DNA of 8,261 nt from an uncultured Alphaproteobacteria bacterium. Its GTDB lineage: Bacteria; Pseudomonadota; Alphaproteobacteria; Micropepsales; Micropepsaceae. The translations under genes and the position numbers were made by a program. The DNA is taken from assembly GCA_903922545.1 (NCBI GenBank), contig CAIXUE010000029.1, positions 1 through 8,261 of the forward strand. Direction: 5' to 3'. Below, piece after piece: positions 1-5,646 of the stretch (the stretch's first letter is position 1; every line of letters begins with the position of its first letter). The notes below the pieces were generated by a model. That model made no database searches. It worked only from the letters and a program-made list of their open reading frames with translations, and was not told where the DNA came from.

Positions 1-899
1 ACTTCTTTCTCCAACGCTTCGCTGTGCAGGGCGTGGTTGGTGATGTTCACATCCACCCCGGCCTTGGCCGCGATACCGGCCCAGCGGTCCAGCGAGGCAA
101 TCTGCGCCCGCTGCAGATCCACATCGGCTGGCGCGCCGCCCGTGCCGCCAAAATAGCCCACCACATGCGGTGTGCCATGGTCGGTCACGTTGAAAATGGA
201 AGACAGCACACCCTTGGCATGGCCGGGCGTGATGTAAAACGTCACTTTGGTATCGCCCAGGGTCAGGCTCTGGCCATCGCCCATCGCCATATCCTTGTCG
301 GGAATGGGCAGCTTGCTGAAGGGCCCGCCAGGATTGGCGGCAATCTGCGCCATGCCGTCCCAGGCAATCGCAGACGCAATCACCTTGGCGCCATAGGTTT
401 TCTGCAAATAGCGGGCGCCGCCATAATGGTCGGGATGCTCATGGGTGATGACAATGTATTTGATGTTTTTGGGATCAAGGCCCAGCGCCACCATGTTGGG
501 CACCAGGATGTTCTTGGCTTCGTCTTCATTGTTGAGGGTGTCGAAGACAATAATGCCGGCGCTTGTCACCAGCGCCTGGGCGGAAACTTCGTTCTCACCG
601 ATGGAATAAAAATTGTCGAACAGCTTGGTGGGCGTGATCTTGCCCTTGTACTGGATGCCGTTCACGCGCAGCGGAAAGCGCGGGCTGATGATGCAGCGAT
701 GCGCCATGTCCTGAAAAAGATCGTTGCCGGCGATCTTGCGCGCCGCCGACAGATGCTGTGCCACGGCCTGGCGCAGCTCATGGGGATATTCAATCGGGGC
801 GGGATAGTCCGCGGCGCTTTTGCCCTGGTCCTGGGCCAGAGCGCCTCCGGACAGCAGAAACATTGCACCGGCGAAACCCGCAAACCCTCTGGATGCCAT
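1..899 (-). CDS. Secreted metallo-beta-lactamase-fold hydrolase, 3' end outside the window
   Basis: Partial gene read leftwards, open at the left edge after 299 codons. It starts at ATG 899-897 behind a good ribosome-binding site (GGGAGGA, 6 bases upstream). Residues 1-22 look like a Sec signal peptide: a short basic start, a hydrophobic stretch and an ALA|QD cleavage site, so the mature enzyme should be periplasmic or exported. The metal-binding motif HEHPDH is at residues 153-158 (H153, H155, D157, H158), followed by YGGA. H227 in TPGHAKG and H289 in a TNHALH stretch near the end are the likely remaining zinc ligands. This HxHxDH...H...H order is that of the metallo-beta-lactamase superfamily and resembles subclass B3-like secreted enzymes, but the substrate cannot be read from the sequence and true beta-lactamase activity is not implied. 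It follows the RND pump gene on the same strand after a 109-bp gap containing terminator-like hairpins, so it probably has its own promoter. Fold assignment is strong; specific function is unknown. Confidence 0.88.
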   Translation of the reverse strand, partial: MASRGFAGFAGAMFLLSGGALAQDQGKSAADYPAPIEYPHELRQAVAQHLSAARKIAGNDLFQDMAHRCIISPRFPLRVNGIQYKGKITPTKLFDNFYSIGENEVSAQALVTSAGIIVFDTLNNEDEAKNILVPNMVALGLDPKNIKYIVITHEHPDHYGGARYLQKTYGAKVIASAIAWDGMAQIAANPGGPFSKLPIPDKDMAMGDGQSLTLGDTKVTFYITPGHAKGVLSSIFNVTDHGTPHVVGYFGGTGGAPADVDLQRAQIASLDRWAGIAAKAGVDVNITNHALHSEALEKE

Positions 900-967
900 C
901 GAATCCTCCCGCACGCGCGGTTGATGATACCGAAATATGGCAACGCAATGAATCGGAACCCGGAAAT

Positions 968-989
968 CCGCCGCAAAACCACGCGGCGG
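968..989. repeat. Inverted repeat, possible second hairpin behind the RND terminator
   Basis: CCGCCGC (968-974) and GCGGCGG (983-989) are perfect 7-bp complementary arms around an 8-base loop, in the 109-bp gap between the pump gene and the hydrolase gene. Leftwards it is followed only by ATTTCC, a poor U-tract, so it may reinforce the stronger terminator just upstream, protect a 3' end, or have no function. Nothing else stands out in 900-1008 apart from the hydrolase ribosome-binding site; no convincing promoter was recognised. Confidence 0.35.
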
Positions 990-992
990 CAT

Positions 993-1027
993 AAAAAACG
1001 GGCGCGCCCTATTCGGCGGGCGCGGCC
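993..1027 (-). terminator. Rho-independent terminator at the end of the RND operon
   Basis: Read leftwards, the arms CGCGCCC (1024-1018) and GGGCGCG (1009-1003) form a 7-bp GC-only stem around an 8-base loop (1017-1010). The stem can extend past one mismatch by two more pairs. After a few bases a run of six T residues follows (998-993). The stop codon of the pump gene (1011-1009) sits at the loop/right-arm boundary, so a terminating ribosome would cover part of the hairpin. Inferred from sequence only. Confidence 0.55.
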
Positions 1028-4000
1028 GCGTTTTTGGACTTGCGCCCCAGGCGCGACACCCGCGCCTCCAGCTGGTCCAGATAAATGTAGATCACCGGGG
1101 TGATGTAAAGGGTCAGCACCTGGGAAAACAGCAGGCCGCCCGCCACGCAAAGCCCCAGCGGCCGGCGCGATTCCGCGCCCGCGCCCAGACCCAAAGCGAT
1201 GGGCAAGGTTCCCATCATGGCCGCCATGGTGGTCATCATGATGGGGCGGAAGCGGATCTTGGCGGCCTGCAGGATGGCATATTCCGACGAAACATTTTCG
1301 GACCGCTGCAGCCCCAGCGCGAAATCGATCATCATGATGGCGTTTTTCTTGACGATGCCGATCAGCATGATCATGCCGACAAAGGCGTACAGCGTAAGCG
1401 GCAAGCCAACAAGAAACAGGATCAACAGCGCGCCCATCGCCGCCGAAGGCAGGCCCGACAGGATGGTGAGCGGATGGATCAGGCTCTCATACAGAATGCC
1501 CAGAATGATATAGACCACGATCATGGCCACAAACAGCAGCATGCCCATATTCTGGGTGGATTGCTGGAAGGCCGCCGCCGTGCCCTGGAAGCTGCCGGCG
1601 ATGGTGTCGGGCACGCCGATATCCTGGGTCGCCTTGTTCATCGCGGTGACGGCGTCGCTCAAGGTGTAACCCTTGGTCAAATCGAACGAGATCGTCACAG
1701 ACGGCAATTCACCGGAATGGTTGATACTGAGCGGCTGGGTGCCGGGCGTCACCGTGGTCACCGACGACAAAGGCACCAGCGTGCCCGCATTGGTCGTCAC
1801 ATACAGCCGGTCCAGATAGGTGGCCTTTTCCTGGAACGACGGCAGCAGTTCCAGGATCACCGCATACTGGTTGGCGGGCCGGTTAATCTGGGAAATCTGC
1901 TGGCCGCCAAACGCGTCGCCCAGCGCGGTTTCAATATTCTGCGGCGGCACATTCATGGCCGCGGCGCGGTCACGGTCGATCGCCACATGCACCGAGGGCA
2001 TCGCCGCATCCAGATCGCTGTTGACGCCGACAAAGGCGGGCAGATCCCTTAGATAGGCCACCAGGCGGTCAGACACATCCTTGAGCTGGTCCAGATCGGT
2101 GCCCTGCATGGTGTACTGATAAGTCGAGCGGCCGCTGCGCCCGCCGATATTGATCGAGGGCGGGTTGGTGACGAAGACATTGATGCCCGGGAAGCGCGCC
2201 AGCTTCGCGCGCAGTTCGCGGGCAACTTCGTCGGCAGACATATGACAAGGGAAAATATGAAACTCCGTGCAGCTTTGGCGCTCCGCGACCGGTTTTAAGG
2301 GAATGATGCGCAGCAGGCCCGAATTGCTGCCGGCGGCGCCGTTGGCGCTGGGCATCATCTCGGGCGAATTGGTCACATTGGGATCGGAGTCCAGCACTTT
2401 GCCCACTTGCGCCAGATAGGTGTACATCTGATTGAACGACGTGCCGTTGGCGGACTGGATCTGCCCCGTCAGGCGGCCCTGATCGTCTGAGGGAAGAAAA
2501 TCTTCCTGCATGACCATGAACAGGCCGACACTGGCCAGAATACTGGCGAAGAACAGGCCCAGAATAACCGGGCGATGCCCGACCGCCCAGTTCAGCGAAC
2601 GGTCATAGCCATCCTGAATTTTATTGAAGGTGTTTTCGCTCCAGCGATAAAAAGCGTTGTGCGCCTCGCCCTGCTCGTCCTTCAGCATATAGGCGCACAG
2701 CATCGGCGTCAGCGTCACGGAAATGATGCCGGAAAACACGATGGCGATAATGATGGTGACGGCGAATTCGTGCAGCAGCCGTCCCACAATGCCGCCCATG
2801 AAGATGACGGGAATGAACACCGCCGCCAGGCTGACGGTCATGGACAGAATGGTGAACCCGATCTCGCCCGAACCTTTCATCGCCGCGGCGTAAGGCTTTT
2901 CGCCATGCTCGATATGCCGGACGATATTTTCCAGCATCACGATGGCGTCATCGACCACAAAACCCACCGACAGGGTCAGCGCCATCAGCGACAGATTGTC
3001 GAGATTATATCCAAACGACGCCATGCCGGCGAAGGTGGCGATCACCGCAATGGGCAGCGCCAGCGAAGGCACCAGCGTCGCCGAAAGCCGGCGCAGGAAA
3101 ATGAAGATCACCGCCACCACCATCAGGCCGGCGATCACCAGCGTGATCTGCACGTCATTGACCGAAGACCGGATCTGATCGCTCTGGTCATACAGAATGA
3201 CCAGCTGCACACCCTTGGGCAGGCCCGCCTCGAAACGCGGCAGAATGGCCTTGATGCGGTTGATCACTTCAACGGTGTTGGAGCCCGGCTGCCGGTTGAC
3301 CTGCAGCATGGCCACTTTCTTGCCGTGCAGCCAGGTGCCGCCCAGCCCGCTTTCCTGGCCGTCAATCACAGTCGCCACTTCGCCCAGCCGCACCGGCGCG
3401 CCGTTGCGATAGGCGATCACCTGGTTGCGGAAATCGCTGGCATCGTTGAGCTGACCCGTGGCCAGAATGGACGCCGCCTGGCGCACGCCATTGATGGCGC
3501 CGGTGGCCTGGTTGACGTTGGCAGCCGCGATGGCATTGGAAAGCTGGTCAATGCCGATCTGGCGCGCCGCCAGCGCGTCGGGATCGGCCTGAATGCGCAC
3601 GCCATATTTGCCCTGGCCGAACACCTGGATCTGCGCCACGCCTTCGATGGTCGAAATCTGCCGCGCCAACAGCGTCTCGGCATATTCGTCCATGTCGTTC
3701 AGCGCCATCGTGTCCGACTTCATCACGATATACATGATCGGCTGGTCGTTGGGATTGACCTTGCGGAAGCTGGGCGGGCGCGGCATCGCCTTGGGCAACT
3801 GGCCCAGCGCGGCGGAAATTCCCGCCTGCACGTCTTGCGCCGCCAGGTCGATATTGCGGTCCAGCGCGAACTGGATGGTGATGTTGGTCTGGCCGATGCT
3901 GCTCGACGAGGTCATCTGGTCGATGCCCGGAATGGTCGAGAAGGAATTTTCCAGCGGCCCCGCCACGCCCGACGCCATGGTCACGGGATCGGCGCCCGGC

Positions 4001-4152
4001 AAGGCGGCGCTGACGCTGACGGTGGGGAAATCCACATTCGGCAGGTCGGAAACCGGCAGGGTGAAATAGCCGAACAGGCCGAAAATCACCAAGGCCGCCA
4101 TGACCAGGGTGGTCATGATCGGCCGTTCGATGAAGATGCGGGAAATGTTCAT
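1009..4152 (-). CDS. RND (HAE1 family) multidrug efflux pump, MdtB/MdtC-like inner-membrane subunit
   Basis: Predicted proton-driven inner-membrane pump of a tripartite efflux complex, 1047 residues, normal for the family. The N-terminus MNISRIFIERPIMTT with a first membrane helix at about 12-30, the GILYESLIHPLTILS stretch and the C-terminal GIVKKNAIMMIDFAL helix are typical of MdtB/MdtC/MuxB-type pumps. Proton-relay residues are present: D401-D402 in GFVVDDAIV (AcrB D407/D408) and K936 in VKKNAI (AcrB K940). Two large periplasmic porter loops lie between helices 1 and 2 and helices 7 and 8. It starts at ATG 4152, 6 bp after the adaptor stop, with AAGGAC upstream, so the two are surely co-transcribed and probably translationally coupled. 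Oddity: residues 627-637 (SCTEFHIFPCH) in the second periplasmic loop look like an insertion between AERQ and MSADEV, which are nearly contiguous in related pumps as I recall them. Substrates are not predictable. No outer-membrane channel gene is in the window. Confidence 0.96.
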   Translation of the reverse strand: MNISRIFIERPIMTTLVMAALVIFGLFGYFTLPVSDLPNVDFPTVSVSAALPGADPVTMASGVAGPLENSFSTIPGIDQMTSSSSIGQTNITIQFALDRNIDLAAQDVQAGISAALGQLPKAMPRPPSFRKVNPNDQPIMYIVMKSDTMALNDMDEYAETLLARQISTIEGVAQIQVFGQGKYGVRIQADPDALAARQIGIDQLSNAIAAANVNQATGAINGVRQAASILATGQLNDASDFRNQVIAYRNGAPVRLGEVATVIDGQESGLGGTWLHGKKVAMLQVNRQPGSNTVEVINRIKAILPRFEAGLPKGVQLVILYDQSDQIRSSVNDVQITLVIAGLMVVAVIFIFLRRLSATLVPSLALPIAVIATFAGMASFGYNLDNLSLMALTLSVGFVVDDAIVMLENIVRHIEHGEKPYAAAMKGSGEIGFTILSMTVSLAAVFIPVIFMGGIVGRLLHEFAVTIIIAIVFSGIISVTLTPMLCAYMLKDEQGEAHNAFYRWSENTFNKIQDGYDRSLNWAVGHRPVILGLFFASILASVGLFMVMQEDFLPSDDQGRLTGQIQSANGTSFNQMYTYLAQVGKVLDSDPNVTNSPEMMPSANGAAGSNSGLLRIIPLKPVAERQSCTEFHIFPCHMSADEVARELRAKLARFPGINVFVTNPPSINIGGRSGRSTYQYTMQGTDLDQLKDVSDRLVAYLRDLPAFVGVNSDLDAAMPSVHVAIDRDRAAAMNVPPQNIETALGDAFGGQQISQINRPANQYAVILELLPSFQEKATYLDRLYVTTNAGTLVPLSSVTTVTPGTQPLSINHSGELPSVTISFDLTKGYTLSDAVTAMNKATQDIGVPDTIAGSFQGTAAAFQQSTQNMGMLLFVAMIVVYIILGILYESLIHPLTILSGLPSAAMGALLILFLVGLPLTLYAFVGMIMLIGIVKKNAIMMIDFALGLQRSENVSSEYAILQAAKIRFRPIMMTTMAAMMGTLPIALGLGAGAESRRPLGLCVAGGLLFSQVLTLYITPVIYIYLDQLEARVSRLGRKSKNAAAPAE
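2242..2274 (-). other. Putative 33-bp in-frame insertion within the RND pump gene
   Basis: Encodes SCTEFHIFPCH, pump residues 627-637, in the second periplasmic loop just before the conserved SADEV...ELR...L..PGI stretch. By my count 14 of 33 bases are G or C (about 42%), well below the surrounding gene. It supplies C628, H632, C636 and H637; I found only two other cysteines in the protein. The boundaries are estimated from remembered relatives, not from an alignment. It keeps the reading frame. Confidence 0.45.
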
Positions 4153-4158
4153 GGCCGC

Positions 4159-5283
4159 TTAGTCCTTGGCCTTGCCGCGCGCGCCGCGCGCGCCCTTGCC
4201 GCCGGCGGGCCGCGCCACGATGGTGCGGAAGGAAACCTTGCTGCCCGGCACCACGCGCAGGCCGCCATCGGTAACCACCTGCTGGCCGCCCTTCAGTTCG
4301 CCCTCAACCGCCATATTGGTGCCGTCATCAAACTGAACCGTCACCGGCACCTTTTCCACGGCGTTCTTGGCGCTGATGCGATAGACATAATTGCCGTCGG
4401 GCCCGTTGATCACGGCCACGCGCGGCACCACCACGGCGCCCGGAATATCGTCCAGCGATACGGTCACATCCACCAGCTGGCCCGGCACCAACGCGCCGTC
4501 CTTGTTGGGAAAAGTGGCGCGCAGTTCAATCGTGCCGGTGCTGCTGACGGCGTTGCTGATAAAGTTGATGGGGGCTGAGATATCCTTGCCGCCCTGATTG
4601 TGCAGGTTGACCGCCGCGGTCAGCCCGCCCTTGGCGGCGCGCGCCTGAATGCGCGGCAGATCCGATTGTGGCAGGTTGAAGGAAACCTTGATGGGCTGAA
4701 TCTGCGCCAGCATCACCAGCGGCGTGGTGGTGCCATTGACCGACACCAGATTGCCCGGCTGCAGCAGAATGGGCCCGGTCTTGCCATCCACCGGGGCGCG
4801 AATTTCGGTGAATTCCAGATTGAGCCGCGCCGCTTCCACCGCGCCGCGATCAGATGTCACCAGCGCCGCATCCGCCTTGGCGGCGGCGTCGGACTGGTCG
4901 CGCTGCTGGGTGGAAATGGCGTTCTGCGTGAAAAGCGTGGCATAGCGCTTGGCGTCGGCGGCGGCGCTGGCCAGCGATGCCTCATCGCGCTCCAGCTGGC
5001 CTTGCGCCTGGGTCAGCGCGGCCTGAAAAGGCCGGGGATCGATCTGGAACAAAAGATCGCCCGCCTTCACCATCTGGCCTTCGGTGAAATAGGCCTTGGT
5101 CAGCTGGCCCTGCACCCGCGCCGTAACCGAAACCGAGGAATTGGCCACCACCGTGCCGATGGTGCTTTTGACCACCGCCATGTCTTCGGTATGGGCCGCG
5201 GCCACGGTCACCGGCACCACGGGCGCGCGGCGGGGGCCCGCATCATTGCCGCTATGGCTCCAGTAATAATAAGCGGCCAGCAC
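4159..5283 (-). CDS. RND efflux periplasmic adaptor (membrane-fusion protein, MdtA/AcrA-like); open frame downstream of an in-frame amber codon
   Basis: Adaptor linking the RND pump to an outer-membrane channel. The uninterrupted frame runs from an internal GTG (5283) for 374 residues and ends 6 bp before the pump ATG. It carries the family's ordered parts: first half-barrel and lipoyl strands (TARVQGQLTKAYFTEGQMVKAGDLLFQIDPRPF), a coiled-coil hairpin rich in Ala, Gln and Asp (TQAQGQLERDEASLASAAADAKR onward), the second lipoyl half (LEFTEIRAPVDGKTG...LLQPGNLVS), beta-barrel (QPIKVSFNLPQSDLPRI) and membrane-proximal domain, plus a basic Gly/Arg/Lys tail. The original start is almost certainly ATG 5382 with AGGGGAAG upstream. 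That frame meets TAG at 5313-5311 before the membrane segment. A GTG start would leave only MLAAYYYW of that segment, so the product would probably not be anchored or exported. The gene is either a recent pseudogene, an assembly error, or suppressed by readthrough. Confidence 0.9.
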   Translation of the reverse strand: MLAAYYYWSHSGNDAGPRRAPVVPVTVAAAHTEDMAVVKSTIGTVVANSSVSVTARVQGQLTKAYFTEGQMVKAGDLLFQIDPRPFQAALTQAQGQLERDEASLASAAADAKRYATLFTQNAISTQQRDQSDAAAKADAALVTSDRGAVEAARLNLEFTEIRAPVDGKTGPILLQPGNLVSVNGTTTPLVMLAQIQPIKVSFNLPQSDLPRIQARAAKGGLTAAVNLHNQGGKDISAPINFISNAVSSTGTIELRATFPNKDGALVPGQLVDVTVSLDDIPGAVVVPRVAVINGPDGNYVYRISAKNAVEKVPVTVQFDDGTNMAVEGELKGGQQVVTDGGLRVVPGSKVSFRTIVARPAGGKGARGARGKAKD

Positions 5284-5310
5284 AACCAGCAGCGCGCCGC
5301 CGCCGATCAG

Positions 5311-5382
5311 CTAACGCTTGAGCGGCGAAGCGCCCTGGTCACGCGCGGCGCCCTGAAGGCGCGGCGAGGTCTGGATGTTCAT
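5311..5382 (-). pseudogene. Orphaned N-terminal leader of the adaptor gene, ending in an amber stop
   Basis: ATG 5382-5380 follows AGGGGAAG at ideal spacing and encodes 23 residues (MNIQTSPRLQ...ASPLKR), a typical hydrophilic cytoplasmic start of an inner-membrane-anchored adaptor, then TAG (5313-5311). Directly after the TAG the same frame reads LIGGGALLVVLAAYYYW, the expected membrane anchor, and continues into the adaptor. One base change (TGG Trp or CAG Gln to TAG) would explain it. The uninterrupted ancestor would be 407 residues, ending at 4159. Confidence 0.75.
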
Positions 5383-5429
5383 TTTCTTCCCCTGGCAAGC
5401 CGCTCTTTTCCTGTCGGCCCCTCGCAAAA

Positions 5430-5456
5430 ATCATAGCACAGACGATTTTGGGGCAA
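5430..5456 (-). promoter_or_regulatory. Candidate promoter of the RND adaptor-pump operon
   Basis: Read leftwards, TATGAT (5435-5430) is a 5/6 match to the -10 consensus and is preceded by TGC, giving an extended -10 (TGCTATGAT). A partial -35, TTGCCC (5456-5451), lies 15 bases upstream, slightly short, which the extended -10 could offset. Transcription would begin near 5423, about 40 bases before the ATG at 5382. No clear operator or adjacent regulator gene is visible. Confidence 0.4.
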
Positions 5457-5494
5457 GGGCGCATTCTGCGCGCCGGGCGCCACAGAAATGTTAG

Positions 5495-5523
5495 TTGCGG
5501 CTGCGAAACACGAAAACTATATA
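5495..5523 (+). promoter_or_regulatory. Candidate promoter of the TPR-glycosyltransferase gene
   Basis: TTGCGG (5495-5500), a 17-base spacer and TATATA (5518-5523) in an AT-rich patch that contrasts with the GC-rich surroundings. Matches are 3/6 and 4/6, so support comes mainly from the spacing and the local AT content. It predicts a leader of roughly 115 bases before ATG 5647, and it lies inside the in-frame 5' extension beginning at 5488, which argues against that earlier start. Confidence 0.35.
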
Positions 5524-5563
5524 TATTTCAAATGGTTACCTAAGCGAAAATCACCATCCACCA

Positions 5564-5595
5564 CACCCCCGCCCCGGCTTTCAAATTCGGGGGTG
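5564..5595. repeat. Inverted repeat in the 5' leader of the glycosyltransferase gene
   Basis: CACCCCCG (5564-5571) and CGGGGGTG (5588-5595) are perfect 8-bp complementary arms separated by 16 bases. It lies downstream of the candidate rightward promoter and about 50 bases before the chosen start. It has no T-run after it, so it is not a classical terminator. It could be a leader hairpin or a protein-binding palindrome. Confidence 0.4.
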
Positions 5596-5646
5596 AGGCC
5601 CCGCGCAAATCGTTATGATGGATTTTCGCAAATCTCCCGCCCGGCC

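Noticed and set aside
24..1103. A 359-codon open frame on the + strand
   Set aside because: Antisense to the secreted hydrolase, whose opposite frame has a signal peptide, a ribosome-binding site and the zinc motif.
2575..4578. A 667-codon open frame on the + strand
   Set aside because: It is antisense to the pump and adaptor genes, is full of His/Arg/Gln/Gly low-complexity as expected from the reverse frame of GC-rich coding DNA, and shows no recognisable domain.
5430..5446. Possible operator palindrome (ATCATAG...GACGAT) at the adaptor promoter
   Set aside because: Only the outer three bases and scattered inner positions are symmetric; too weak to call a binding site.
5488..5646. N-terminal extension of the glycosyltransferase to an ATG at 5488
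   Set aside because: The added 53 residues have no family resemblance, overlap the candidate promoter and the inverted repeat, and the paralogous gene at 7626 begins exactly at the MTPQ position.
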